64,000 nt of DNA from Chionoecetes opilio (GCA_016584305.1 JACEEZ010013404.1:131501-195500), one strand, 5' to 3'. Counted from the first letter of the stretch, positions 11,070-20,321 are shown. Translations and numbers: made by a program. The notes: a model not told the origin generated them from the letters alone.

Positions 11070-11138
11070 GGTTCTAGGAGTAGGAGGAGGAGAAGGAGGA
11101 GAAGGAAGAGAAGTAGGCAGAGGAGGAGGAGGAATAAA
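11070..11138. repeat. AGG-rich purine tract
   Basis: Runs of GGAGGAGAAGGAGGAGAAGG-type sequence for about 70 bases. Confidence 0.8.
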
Positions 11139-11431
11139 TAGGCAGTGCATTATTTAAACCCCAGAATCCCGTCCTTTATCAAGTAACCGATGACGACAAG
11201 CAAGTAGTAATCGTGTTGTAAGTGTGTGTGCATTCCTCGCTCTCCCTGCTGCCACTGTGTGTTGTTTGGTTCTGGTTTCACACGTCATCATCAGGATATT
11301 GATAAGGGCTTCATAATAACGGGGATAAACGGGAGTATGCTGAGGAGCGCGTGTATGGGTTTTTCGTCCTTATTTTTATGTGTATGCATGTCATGCTTCG
11401 TCAGTTTCCATCAGTGTTTTTCTTCTTCTAT

Positions 11432-11642
11432 CAACCCCCTTGAGGCACAGAACGTAATTTCCATTGTAATTTGGGTACCATTAGACTATTTTTCGTGACT
11501 ATAAGTAATATTTTATAACTATGACCTGTTTAGTATCCTTGTCCACTAAGTAATTTGGTATATTAAGTTTCTTTTCGTTATATTATGGCTAACAACAGAC
11601 AAGTTTATATAGCAAAGGAAAGATCTGGGCGTGAAGGGGTTA
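11432..11642 (+). mobile_element. MITE-1 copy B
   Basis: Starts CAACCCCCTTGAGGCACAGA, so the first end is mutated, and ends GGGCGTGAAGGGGTTA. It lies 60 bases upstream of the hAT derivative. Confidence 0.85.
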
Positions 11643-11702
11643 CGCCCTTTCAAATATACTGGTCTGAATATCCCGAATGTGTCTTATTGAGATGTTGGTT
11701 TG

Positions 11703-12268
11703 CAAAGGTGGGCGCGTGCGCTCCGATTTTGCGTTCTGCGTTCCGGTGCGCACTACCAAAATTCGGTGCGCAGGAGCGCGGAGCGCAACTAGAATTTCGC
11801 GCTCCTTTCTGGCGCTCCAATCGTGGGTGTGGGTGAAACTTTTGATCAAGTACAACACCCCCCTCCCTAGCTCTGCAGCTGTGGAGAGGATGTTCAGCTC
11901 TGCAGGGGACATCCTGAGGGCAAAGAGGTCCAGCCTGACAGCCAGCAACTTTGGGGAGTTGGTTTTCATGCGTGGCAACATGGAGCTGCTGGGGTTCAAG
12001 GAGGAGGAGGACCAGGAGATGGAGCAGGAGGAGGACTAAAAAGGACTGAAGGAGTGACCACAGACTACTTTAACTTGTGATTTTTTGTTAGACTGATTTT
12101 TTGGCTTGACTACAATTTTTTCATAATATATAAGGTAAATAACTTCTAGAAGCTGTTTTTTTTTTATTATATAGCTATTTTTTGGGAGCGCTGAGCGCAC
12201 CGGGCCGGCTGTGCGGGTACACAGAGCGCAGCTGCACTACCGCGCGCACCGGAGCGCGCCCACCATTG
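11703..12268 (+). mobile_element. hAT transposon deletion derivative with 8-bp TSD
   Basis: Termini CAAAGGTGGGCGCG and CGCGCCCACCATTG are inverted repeats, with GC-rich GTGCGC-type subterminal repeats on both sides. An exact 8-bp duplication TTGGTTTG lies at 11695-11702 and 12269-12276, the hallmark of hAT insertion. Only the last part of the transposase remains (see 11826-12039). Confidence 0.9.
11826..12039 (+). pseudogene. hAT transposase C-terminal (dimerisation) fragment
   Basis: Encodes LLIKYNTPLPSSAAVERMFS followed by SAGDILRAKRSSLTASNFGE and LVFMRGN, the conserved hATC dimerisation region, then an acidic tail EEEDQEMEQEED and a stop. The BED finger, DDE core and N-terminus are missing, so the copy cannot encode an active enzyme. 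The upstream frame back to 11677 is element-end sequence, not transposase. Confidence 0.9.
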
Positions 12269-12432
12269 TTGGTTTGTCATGTGTCCTGTATAGTTCCTTC
12301 GTGTGTTCTTTTTCTACTGCATACTTATTTTCGTACTGCATTCTTATCTTATCCCTCCTTACTACCCATTACGAGTAAGTTAAGTTAATAGATACGTTTT
12401 AACGATCTCTCGCAGTTTTTACAGCTATGGCA

Positions 12433-12661
12433 TTAACCCCTTCAAGCCCAGATCTTTCCTTAGCCGTATAAAATCGTCTGATGTTAGCCATAAAACTACG
12501 AAAAATATGAATATACTAAATGAGCTAGTGGACAAAAAATCTAGTCACTACTATGAGCTAGTAGTGACTAAACAGGTCACATCTATTAAAATATTGCTTA
12601 TATTCACTAAAAATCGTCTAATGGTACCCAAATTACAATGGAAATTACGTTATGGGTCTCA
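12433..12661 (-). mobile_element. MITE-1 copy C, split by the Harbinger element
   Basis: Starts TTAACCCCTTCAAGCCCAGA and runs to TATGGGTCTCA at 12661. The remaining AGGTGTTAAC is at 14921-14930, on the far side of the Harbinger transposon. A local duplication of the GAGCTAGTGG region lies at 12520-12575. Confidence 0.85.
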
Positions 12662-13235
12662 TGCTGGGGTCACACATTGGCGAATCGGCTGCGCGAATGG
12701 CCGCGAAGCCCAAAAATGGCCGCTTCTCCGTCCGTTACGATCAAAACGCCAGGAATTCGCCCACGCATTCGCTTGCCTTCTCCTAGGTTCGAGAGGGTGA
12801 CGCGCGGTCTGGCGCGCCATCTCAGGGGGTTGCCAGACCGCGCGAAACTTGAAAATTTCAAAACTTTCGCCAGTCAGCCTCGGAGAATCGGGTTATGGCG
12901 AATTATCGCAGTTGATTCGCGGGAAGGTCGTACGTGATTCGCTCTCACCTGCGATAAAATAGCGTCCCTATTGCGTTCTATTGCCATAGGAACGCCAATA
13001 ATGGCGATGTTGCGCGGGTGTATCTGGCAACTGCGGGTACTAACGATGTGGCAACGACGCATCTTCACGCATGCGCAGCTCTCTCGCCCCTAAGTACGAG
13101 CGACGGGCGACGCTCTTTCATTCTCACCCAGCCACTGCGCTTCACGGACGTTCCCTCGCCACCTGATACACGTGCCCCCACCCCACCACCATGGTCAAAA
13201 TACCCAAGAATGAGAATATAACCACCAAGAGGGCT

Positions 13236-13259
13236 CTTCTTCAGGAGCCCTCAATTTTT
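13236..13259. repeat. Small perfect hairpin inside the Harbinger element
   Basis: GAGGGCTC and GAGCCCTC are complementary around an 8-base loop TTCTTCAG. It sits downstream of the nuclease gene on the minus strand. Function unknown. Confidence 0.6.
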
Positions 13260-13396
13260 AACCTCAACACACTCTACAAACGTAACTAGGTATTATACCA
13301 ATTAGTCAGTAAAATTTATTTAAAACTAACCCATTATTTCATTATCCATAAAAAATACAGCCAGCCTTCCCTTAAAGACATAAGTATTCATATAAA

Positions 13397-13402
13397 TTTA
13401 TT
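13397..13402 (-). promoter_or_regulatory. Poly(A) signal AATAAA after the Harbinger nuclease ORF
   Basis: TTTATT on the plus strand, 27 bases downstream of the nuclease stop codon. Confidence 0.5.
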
Positions 13403-13428
13403 GAACAGAAACAGAAATATCAATACAC

Positions 13429-14436
13429 TCACCTGTTAGCCAAAATGCCAAAGGCATTCTCCACAACTCGACGTGCCCTGCTGAGTCTGTAGTTATATAT
13501 CCTCTCTGGTTTAGTCAGGTTTCTATTGGGGTATGGCTTCATCCAGTTGCGGAGAGAGAAAGCATCATCTCCCACGAGGAAGTAGCTTACAGGGTGTGCA
13601 GTGGGGTCTCCTGGTAGTGGTTCTGCAGGAGGAAGGTTGGCTTGCTTGTTTTTCAAAAGTTCTGACAATTTAGACTGTGCAAAGACACCCCCATCCGACT
13701 CTGACCCCACAGCTCCGACATCCATGAACATGAACTTGTAGTCATAATCAACCACAGCAAGCAGGATCATTGAGAAGTACTTCTTGTAGTTGTAATAGTG
13801 GGACCCACTGAAGGCTGGATTTTTAATGCGGATGTGCTTCCCATCTATAGCCCCCAGGGTATTGGGGAAATCCCAACGCTCATGAAACCCACGGGCAACT
13901 TCCTTCCAGCCCTCGGGTGTGTCAGGCATCTGCATGACCTCATCCCCATATGCTGCTACAATGGCTCGGCAGGTCTCAGGTACAAGTAGGGAGATGGTGT
14001 TGGGAGCAACGCGAAAGGCATACCCGAGACTCTTGTATGAATTCCCGGTCGCTAGGAATCTGAGGGTTATTGCAACACGTAGGGCAGGCTCCAATGTCTC
14101 CCTCCAGAACGTTCTTGATTTCTCAATGTGGGGTCGTACACTTTCAACAATTTGATTGAAAAGGTCAGCATCCAGACGGGTGAAGTTTCTATAGAGTAGG
14201 GGATCTTGTTCTGCCAGTTCACGCATGAGATTCTCATGATGCCCATGGGAGGCACGAGGGCGGGTTAGGTAGGGGCGTACCCAGACACTTCGGGGCTTCC
14301 TTCTCTTCCTACGGTTTTTGAGGTGCAACCAGAGCCTGATCATGGTCATTAGGTGGCTTCTTTGATAACAAAGAAAAGCTTTAACGAATTCAGGCTCCTC
14401 CACAATGTCTTCGGTAATAAGATTAAGGTACTCCAT
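13429..14436 (-). CDS. PIF/Harbinger DDE nuclease (HARBI1-like), truncated C-terminus
   Basis: The protein that cuts and joins DNA for the surrounding transposon. I place the start at the methionine of MEYLNLITEDIVEEPEF (14436; 335 aa), since the frame continues upstream without similarity and a TATA motif precedes this ATG. An N-terminal basic segment (KNRRKRRKPRSVWVRP) is followed by the helical region and the DDE core. Catalytic residues are visible: Asp in GAIDGKHIRI, Asp in FLVGDDAF, Glu in RRVVENAFGILA. The frame stops right after FGILANR, whereas family members usually run about 50-60 residues further. The codon boundary CAG|GTGAGT there is a perfect splice donor, but I found no matching second exon before the element end; an AATAAA follows 30 bases later. 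So the product is either truncated or spliced to an exon I could not recognise. Confidence 0.9.
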   Translation of the reverse strand: MEYLNLITEDIVEEPEFVKAFLCYQRSHLMTMIRLWLHLKNRRKRRKPRSVWVRPYLTRPRASHGHHENLMRELAEQDPLLYRNFTRLDADLFNQIVESVRPHIEKSRTFWRETLEPALRVAITLRFLATGNSYKSLGYAFRVAPNTISLLVPETCRAIVAAYGDEVMQMPDTPEGWKEVARGFHERWDFPNTLGAIDGKHIRIKNPAFSGSHYYNYKKYFSMILLAVVDYDYKFMFMDVGAVGSESDGGVFAQSKLSELLKNKQANLPPAEPLPGDPTAHPVSYFLVGDDAFSLRNWMKPYPNRNLTKPERIYNYRLSRARRVVENAFGILANR

Positions 14437-14496
14437 GATGGCAATGCAGCAGCTGAAGGGGTATTTTGAGCACTGTACATCCAGGTAGTGGGCACC

Positions 14497-14507
14497 CACT
14501 ATATATA
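14497..14507 (-). promoter_or_regulatory. TATA box of the Harbinger nuclease gene
   Basis: GTATATATAGTGGG on the minus strand, about 65 bases upstream of the chosen ATG. It supports transcription starting near 14470 and the start codon at 14436. Confidence 0.55.
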
Positions 14508-14920
14508 CCACCGTGCCCCACCCACAACGTACCCACGAATGTCTACGAATTATCGCTAGACGAACGCAGGGCAATCGCAATGCATGCGAGAATCTATTGC
14601 AAATTATTGCCCTAAATGACAACACATTGTAGTGGATTCGCCGACCTTACGATACATCGCCATCGCAAGTTGGGCGATACATCGCCGTAGGCTGTGACCT
14701 TCCCTCGAATATATTGCGCCTCATCTCCAACGATTGCGTTGGCAGGGCCAATGAACGCGGGGTGGTCGAGGGACATGGCGATGGGGTTTGCTCAAAATGT
14801 CGATTTCTGTCAAGAGCCTAGACTTCGCCATTTCCGGACGGGGAATCCGGAACGAATCGGCCATTTTTTTGTTCGCAGACATTCGCGCAGCCGATTCGCC
14901 AATGTGTGACCCCAGCATCA

Positions 14921-14930
14921 AGGTGTTAAC
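14921..14930 (-). mobile_element. Right remnant of MITE-1 copy C
   Basis: AGGTGTTAAC completes the end that is cut off at 12661. Confidence 0.8.
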
Positions 14931-15367
14931 GTGGGCTTGCGAATATTTCCTTTAGTATGTATTGACACAACTTTTGCTTGCTGGTACTTAGAAGGTTGTT
15001 TTCTTGTTTCCCGATGATGTATGAGTGGCAAAAACTTTTCCTTCTCCTTTCACCATTTATTGATCACATCTTTTTTTCCTCCGCGTCTTTCTCTCCCCTT
15101 GCTTTTTTAACCCTTTATATCATAATTCTTTTCGTACTGCATCCTTATCTTATTCCTTCTTGCTACCCATTACGAGTTAGTTAAGTTAATAGATAAGTTT
15201 TAACGATCTCTTTTTACATCCCATTAACATTTTTCGCACTAATCTGCTTTGTTTTGTTCTTTCTCGAATCACTTTTCTTCTTTTCACTTATTTCCATTGC
15301 AGTTCCTCATTTGCCTTCACCATCAACACCCTTCTGCTTTACAGTAATCCTCTCTCGTCCCCATATT
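14931..15367. other. No recognised feature
   Basis: T-rich sequence. The segment TTTTCGTACTGCAT...TTACGAGT(A/T)AGTTAAGTTAATAGATA at 15127-15199 also occurs at 12328-12393, so it is a dispersed repeat of unknown type. Confidence 0.5.
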
Positions 15368-15492
15368 TACCCCTTGAGGCCCAAAACGTAAATGTCATTG
15401 TATTTTGGGTACCATTAGACGTTTTTTTGTGAATATAAGCAATATTTTATAGCTAAGACCTGTTTAGTACCCTTGTCGACTAACTAATTTGG
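15368..15492 (+). mobile_element. MITE-1 copy D, 3'-truncated
   Basis: Starts TACCCCTTGAGGCCCAAAAC and runs to CTAACTAATTTGG, where it is cut off by a minisatellite; the second end is absent. Confidence 0.75.
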
Positions 15493-15494
15493 AA

Positions 15495-15650
15495 TGCCGG
15501 ACGTTTCGCCCCATGGATGTTTCGCCCCCGCCCAATCGCGGACGTTTCGCCCCACTTTAACGGACGTTTCGCCCCCATTTGCGAACGTTTCGCCCCCCAT
15601 TTGCGGACGTTTCGCCCCACTCGCGGACGTTTCGCCCCCCGGAAATTACT
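15495..15650. repeat. GGACGTTTCGCCCC minisatellite
   Basis: Seven to eight units of (C)GGACGTTTCGCCCC with spacers of variable length (CATTTGC, CACTTTAA, GCCCAATCG). It is open in several frames and on the minus strand would encode repeated GAKRP; I read that as a consequence of the repeat, not a gene. Confidence 0.85.
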
Positions 15651-15890
15651 ATACTGTTTCAAAACTGTTCATCAAATGACTACAAAATCATCAGAAATAC
15701 TGATCGATTTGTTTACGCACAAAATGATGACGAAATGCTGTTATGGACCGGTCTTAAAGGGACAGTGTACTTCGAATTCCGTACTATAGTCAAAACAGGA
15801 TTTGAGTGATAGTCGATTTTTCTACGATAATTTCCATATTTCTTCTTTAAATCTCTCCAAATTTTGACACACTTAGTTTCTAACCAATAC

Positions 15891-16080
15891 CTAACTACAC
15901 GTCAAAGTTCATAAAAATCAGATGAAAAATAAAAAAGTTCCTTCAGAAACGTCCATTTAAAAACATTTCTGGGATTTAGATAATACAAAAAAGACTCCAA
16001 ATCCCAGAAATTTAATGGACGTTTCTGAAGGAACTTTTTTATTTCTTAACCGATGTTTATGAAATTTGACACGTAGTTAG
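15891..16080. repeat. Foldback with about 82-87 bp arms
   Basis: CTAACTACACGTCAAAGTTC...TTTCTGGGATTT (15891-15977) pairs with its reverse complement at 15999-16080 with several mismatches. The GTTCCTTCAGAAACGTCCAT block is exact. The spacer is about 21 bases. It resembles a small palindromic MITE. Confidence 0.8.
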
Positions 16081-16174
16081 AAAAAGCCCTCTATGAGTGG
16101 CAGTCCATTCATTGGCAAACCGCCTCGGATGTAATAAAAACCCAATAACGAGACATTTTACAATTCAAATACAA

Positions 16175-16180
16175 TTTATT
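16175..16180 (-). promoter_or_regulatory. Possible poly(A) signal downstream of the MULE gene
   Basis: TTTATT on the plus strand (AATAAA on the minus), 515 bases after the last transposase codons. A weak signal in AT-rich sequence. Confidence 0.3.
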
Positions 16181-16189
16181 ATATAAATG

Positions 16190-16400
16190 AGGCACTGATA
16201 CAGAAACAAATTGACAGTGATATTACTTTGAACGTGGATACAACAAGTACAGCACATCTACGAGATTTATTATAATGATACAGAGACAAATTTACTTTCA
16301 GACAACAAATACAGCACATACCAGATTTATTACAATGAGAAACAATGCTACAGAATGATACGAATTCGAATGATCCAGACAGTTTGCACAGATTAATTAA
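16190..16400. repeat. Degenerate short tandem repeats
   Basis: The phrase GATACAGAGACAAATTTACT / ACAACAAATACAGCACAT / GATTTATTACAATGA recurs about three times at 65-70 base spacing, with a further related piece at 16540. Confidence 0.55.
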
Positions 16401-16410
16401 AGGGAACCAA

Positions 16411-16530
16411 TTAAAGGTAATGGCCCACGAATCATTTTTCGTTACGATTAATGACTCATTGCTAATGCTTAAAGCATTGGCTGACGTCATTAATCGTAAC
16501 GAAAAATGATTCGTGGGTCATTACCTTTAA
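16411..16530. repeat. Palindromic MITE-like foldback, 44-bp arms
   Basis: TTAAAGGTAATGGCCCACGA...TTAATGAC (16411-16454) and its reverse complement (16486-16530) differ at one base. The loop itself holds AATGCTT-A-AAGCATT, a second hairpin. Confidence 0.85.
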
Positions 16531-16694
16531 GGTGAACATGGAGACAAAAGATACAGCACATCCATTTATGATCCGTGTACATGTTGCAAGAAATGTAAAA
16601 GCACATAAAGGGTAACGCATAAACCAACCGAAATAAAATGTCCACATGAAGTTAACAGTCCACCAAACAGTCTTTGTGAACACACGATAGTCAC

Positions 16695-18257
16695 TCACTT
16701 TGGTCCATTTAAGTGAGCACAGGCATTCAGAAGCTGTAGGGGCGACTTTTCTCCTCGCCTGTATTCATCCCACGCCTGGAAGATTCTCCCTTGTAACTTC
16801 GCGTACGTGTTCCTTTGGTTTCGTTGAAGCTTTCCCTCGGACACCAAACGTACTTGGACCGCAACAAGCTTTGCCTCCGAATGCAGCAGTTCGATCAACG
16901 AGTAGAGCGGCAAGTGGCATCGTCCTCCTGCAGCACGATTGAGGGCGTTGTGGTACCCCTCGAGATCATTGTTAGTCCGGACACTGTTGAAAAACAGACC
17001 AAGACGATGGAGGCCAGGTTGTACCATCAATCCACGTTCGTTGTATGTCCTCTGTCAGCCGTCGCAGAGAGTCAGCCGTCGCCAACCGTTTTAGTCTTTC
17101 GAATTGTGCTACGATATCGTCAGCTGGCAAGAAGGGTCGGGCCATCAATTTCTTGATGTACCCGTGGACGTCTTTCTTCTCCGTATAGGCGACTTGCAGT
17201 CCGAGCTTTTGTACCTTTCGCCACACTGCCTGCGTCCAGTGAAACACGCATCCTCCGAGTTGCACACCTGGGAAAACACGGGGGATCGCCCGCCACATGG
17301 CCTTCTCGAAGTCCATCACGAATTTGGAAACATTCGCATTTCTCGGCAGAATGTCTTTCACTTTTTGCAACACTTCCCGGTAATCCTTCTTCTTTTTCCC
17401 CGACATTATAACGAGTACGAACGGAATTTGCTTTACGTTGTCATCTTTTTTAACGAACGCGTTGATCGTGAACAGTTGCTTAAACGGCTCTCGGACGAGT
17501 TTGAAGGTGCCGTCAAGATACCATGTCTTTGCCTTTCGCAGTAATTCTAGTTGTTGTGACGAAGCGAAAATCAGATGTCTTTTCTCTCCCACTCTCACGT
17601 CGGCCTGAAGAAAATCGTTGGGAACATGTTCCTCGTCTAAAACGAAATCGAGATCCGTCGGGTCTTTTGGACGCTTGTTCTGCCGAAACCGTCTTGCCGC
17701 CCTCGCGATGCTGCCGACCTTCGGAAGTCCAGGACAGGGGGCATCTCCGATTTGTTGTACCAGCACCTCGTTCACGATCGTAGCCGTCGACTTGAACACG
17801 TTTTTGCATGCTTGAGCCTTGATGTTGGTCGTGATCCTCGAACTCGTTTCCGATCCTGGTTCTGCGTGTTCTGCTCCCGACTTCCAAACGTGAACGTTTC
17901 TCCCCGTTGAGTAACCGTGGCGGGACATCTGTTAATTTTCGGTCGCACGGTGCATTGCCAGTCGGTGACGTCCGTCCTTCGACGTTTGACATTGCAGGTG
18001 AATCGACTATCGTGCAGCTTGTTACGGCAACGTTTGGTGGCGTCCTCCACGATGGAAAAGGTCAGCTGGAATTCCTCGGCTACTATGTTGGCGGATAGTA
18101 TCGGGTCTTCAATAGACTCTTCTGCTTGGTCTCTAGCTTGTATAATACGGTTCGTTTCATCAGCGAAGGCGTCTTGATGTTCTCTCTCGTCTAAGATGCT
18201 GATCCTCGTGCCTTGCTCAAAATCGTGCAGCGTGCGCGTTGTGTCTCGTCGATACAT
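16695..18257 (-). pseudogene. MULE (Mutator-like) transposase with FLYWCH finger, two frameshifts
   Basis: Transposase gene in three reading frames. The N-terminal frame (18257 to about 17870) has a FLYWCH-type zinc finger around TDVTDWQCTVRPKINRCPAT. After a one-base frameshift the MULE core follows (to about 16990): WYLDGTFKLV supplies catalytic Asp 1, FVMDFEKAMWRAIPRVFPG Asp 2, GGCVFHWTQAVWRKV the conserved C..H. After a second frameshift the C-terminal frame has RTNNDLEGYHNALNRAAGG, with the catalytic Glu. All signature residues survive, so the copy is young or only recently disabled, but it cannot be read through. It overlaps the end of the PHD-OTU frame by 41 bases. I could not define terminal repeats for the element. 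Confidence 0.85.
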
Positions 18258-19377
18258 TTAGTGTGGCGAGTCTTGGAGGCGAGTTGTTCGTTCTCGGCGA
18301 TGATACTGTTGGACGGCTTGTTGCACGAGTGTTGACCTTCGGTGTGGCGAGTGTTGGAGGAGAGTTCTGCGACACTGTTGGACGGCTTGTTGCACGAGTG
18401 TTGACCTTCGGTGGCGTGGTACGTCTTCTCTTCATCGCTGGTTCCTCGGAATCTGACCCGTCGATGTTCACGATTGGCTGTCGAGAATCCTGCCGTTCAA
18501 GTACAGGGACGAAATGGTCGGGCGTCCACGTGCCTTGTTGGTGCCTTCTCACAAAGGACGACCACATCACGACGACTGGTTTCAAATTCTTCTTTCGTTT
18601 CTCTTGTTTCAATGGCTGGAAAGTCTTGTTCAGGGATGTAACCGCAGGGTCAAGCATACCGTTCACGGCAGGATAAAGTGAGACAATGGGACGTCTGAGG
18701 GCAGAGGCTGCTGCATGGAGTGTCCATCCCGTCGAACTGCTACCTCGGATACAATCGTATACGGCTTGGTGATAGTCGGTGTTGAGTAAATTCCAGTATC
18801 TGTCCTTGTTGTGGAGGCGTTCGTATTCTTGTCTGTTGATGATGAGTTCCAGAGCGGTCCTTATTCGAAGTTCCAAAGCCAGTCTCTGTGTACCACACAA
18901 CGCGACGGACAGGGAGTTAAAGAGGCAGCTTCCATCTCTTAAAACACGTACTGAGGTAAGGGTCGGCGTAGTCGAGTTGACTTTTTCCAGAATTTCAGTA
19001 GCAGTAGCATCAGTGTCATGGGTTGCAGGGTCGTACTTCGTCAGCTCCGTCGTGGCGAGTGCTTCGATGGTCTTCTCTGCCCTCAAGAATATGAGTTCCC
19101 GGGCGGCCGCGTCTCGTAGCTGATCTTCTGCTGTATCTCTCAGTCTTGTTTGGGCCAGTTGCATGTCATAAGATCCATCCATGCTGACGCAACATCTTCT
19201 GCACCAATAGCCAAGCTCTGACGAACCAAGGGTGTCGAAGTCTTTCTTGCAAAGTCTCTGGCAGGTCCGATGCATCCAGTTGAAACATCCCTCACAAAGT
19301 ATTGTGTCATCTTCGCATCTCTGTTGGCAATCCGGGCAGGTGTAGGTCTTGGTCTTGGTCTTGCGTGTTTTTGGCAT
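18217..19377 (-). CDS. PHD finger + OTU-like cysteine protease protein, probably element-encoded
   Basis: Intact 386-aa frame from MPKTRKTKTKTYTCPDC (19377); the frame is open up to 19452, and an alternative ATG is at 19407. Residues about 12-60 form a PHD finger: YTCPDCQQRC, DDTILCEGCFNWMHRTCQRL, then YWCRRCC. About residues 140-290 form an OTU-like deubiquitinase fold: the motif VRVLRDGSCLFNSLSVAL holds Asp and the catalytic Cys, and GTWTPDHFVPVL the His. The C-terminus is low-complexity, with KVNTRATSRPTVS repeated twice. OTU domains are known from some Mutator-like elements, and the MULE frame starts where this one ends, so I infer it is an accessory gene of that transposon. A host gene with a MULE next to it is the alternative. 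Confidence 0.75.
   Translation of the reverse strand: MPKTRKTKTKTYTCPDCQQRCEDDTILCEGCFNWMHRTCQRLCKKDFDTLGSSELGYWCRRCCVSMDGSYDMQLAQTRLRDTAEDQLRDAAARELIFLRAEKTIEALATTELTKYDPATHDTDATATEILEKVNSTTPTLTSVRVLRDGSCLFNSLSVALCGTQRLALELRIRTALELIINRQEYERLHNKDRYWNLLNTDYHQAVYDCIRGSSSTGWTLHAAASALRRPIVSLYPAVNGMLDPAVTSLNKTFQPLKQEKRKKNLKPVVVMWSSFVRRHQQGTWTPDHFVPVLERQDSRQPIVNIDGSDSEEPAMKRRRTTPPKVNTRATSRPTVSQNSPPTLATPKVNTRATSRPTVSSPRTNNSPPRLATLNVSTRHNAHAARF
18290..18420. repeat. Internal repeats in the 3' part of the PHD-OTU gene
   Basis: TTGTTGCACGAGTGTTGACCTTCGGTG units occur twice, 66 bases apart, together with copies of GGCGAGTSTTGGAGG. They give the repeated KVNTRATSRPTVS in the protein. Confidence 0.75.
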
Positions 19378-19423
19378 GTTGACTGTAATCTGGAAGACTG
19401 TGCTCATTCCTAGATTTTGGCAG

Positions 19424-19432
19424 CTATATATA
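19424..19432 (-). promoter_or_regulatory. TATA box of the PHD-OTU gene
   Basis: On the minus strand GGGTATATATAGCTGCC lies about 50 bases upstream of the chosen ATG at 19377, a normal distance for a core promoter with a short leader. Confidence 0.55.
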
Positions 19433-19455
19433 CCCGTGGGCCGTGAATACATCTC

Positions 19456-19498
19456 AGGCCTGGTTCACACTTCACGTATTTGCTACGTCCGTCTTGTT
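19456..19498. mobile_element. Solo element end, like the TIR of the 26095-26942 MITE
   Basis: GGCCTGGTTCACACTTCACG followed by TATTTGCTACGTCCGTCTTG closely matches the termini at 26095 and 26942. No partner end was found to the left, so it is a relic or the border of a larger unit. Confidence 0.55.
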
Positions 19499-19499
19499 T

Positions 19500-19798
19500 G
19501 AATCCGAATGTGTCCGAATTGTGAACATCTAAAATATGTTATCTGATACCTTTCTACATTTAAAAAAATAGGTGTCATTAATGAGTCCGGGGGGGTGCAT
19601 GGGAAGTCCATCTGGCATCCCTACTACTTTGCTCTCTCCTTGTTCACCCCCTCGCGGACTGATAAGGATAACTTGTGTCAGCAAAACATTGTCGCTTCTC
19701 TCTTGTCCACTACCGTTATCAAGAGATTCTCTCTTCCCTCATTCTCTTCCCCTATTCCCTTATTTATCCTCCTCTCCTTTCCTACGGACCCTCACATT
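19500..19798. other. No recognised feature
   Basis: Pyrimidine-rich sequence; several short frames but no domain or splice structure that I can support. Confidence 0.4.
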
Positions 19799-20151
19799 TA
19801 TTATGGTCAAAATGCACTAAGGAAGCCACGCCCCCTGCCTCCCCTTCTATTCTACGGGGCAGCTGATTGGTGCATTCCTCGTATCATCACTACCAATCAC
19901 AATATCTTCACTGCTTAACAGCGGCGTGACCACTGGACAGAGTGGTCACTTTGAAGTTTCACTACAAAGGGTGGCAAAATCAAAAATCCCTTTGTACTGA
20001 AGATTGCTCTGTCCAGTGGTCACGCCTCTGTTAAGTAGTGAAGATATTGTGATTGGTAGTGATGGTACGAGGAATGCACCAATCAACTGCCCCGTAGAAT
20101 AGAAGGGGAGGCAGGGGGCGTAGCTTCCTTACTGCATTTTGACCATAATAA
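19799..20151. repeat. Long inverted repeat, 145-bp arms
   Basis: TATTATGGTCAAAATGCA... to GACCACTGGACAGAG (19799-19942) is mirrored at 20007-20151 with few mismatches (GGAGGCAGGGGGCGTRGCTTCC and GTGATTGGTAGTGATGRTACGAGG blocks). The 64-bp spacer has its own short inverted match AACTTCAAAGTG/CTACAAAGG. A palindromic non-autonomous element or inverted duplication. Confidence 0.85.
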
Positions 20152-20315
20152 AAAAATAGACTATAGCCAGTTGAGTCTTCTTGTATGTGGGAAAGTAACT
20201 AAATAATTGTGTTTAGGAATGGGAATCTGCGTGCAACTGTTTATTTCTTTATACAATATCAAGACAACTTGTTTTGTTGTGCATATGGATTGGAATAATA
20301 GGTAATTCAATAACT

Positions 20316-20321
<6 letters not shown>

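Larger units (their letters stand above)
12662..14917 (-). mobile_element. PIF/Harbinger transposon, 2256 bp
   Basis: Terminal inverted repeats of about 37 bp start TGCTGGGGTCACACATTGGC at the left, with the mirror GCCAATGTGTGACCCCAGCA at the right. TCA is duplicated at 12659-12661 and 14918-14920. The interrupted host sequence GGGTCTCAAGGGGTT is intact in MITE-1 copies elsewhere, so the insertion point is exact. The element carries a nuclease ORF on the minus strand; I could not find the second (Myb/SANT-like) gene that autonomous Harbingers need, so it may depend on a partner copy. Confidence 0.95.

Noticed and set aside
15480..15809. Frames with GAKRP or FAPP repeats over the CpG-rich minisatellite
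   Set aside because: All frames are open because of the short repeat; there is no independent coding evidence.
17104..17544. 146-codon plus-strand frame opposite the MULE core
   Set aside because: Opposite-strand shadow of the transposase, which has the recognisable motifs.
18239..18676. 145-codon plus-strand frame opposite the PHD-OTU gene
   Set aside because: A shadow of the minus-strand coding sequence and its internal repeats.
19456..19498. Terminal inverted repeat of the MULE/PHD-OTU element
   Set aside because: It matches a MITE with a 3-bp TAA duplication (26095-26942), not a 9-bp MULE-type target, and no partner end lies beyond 16700.
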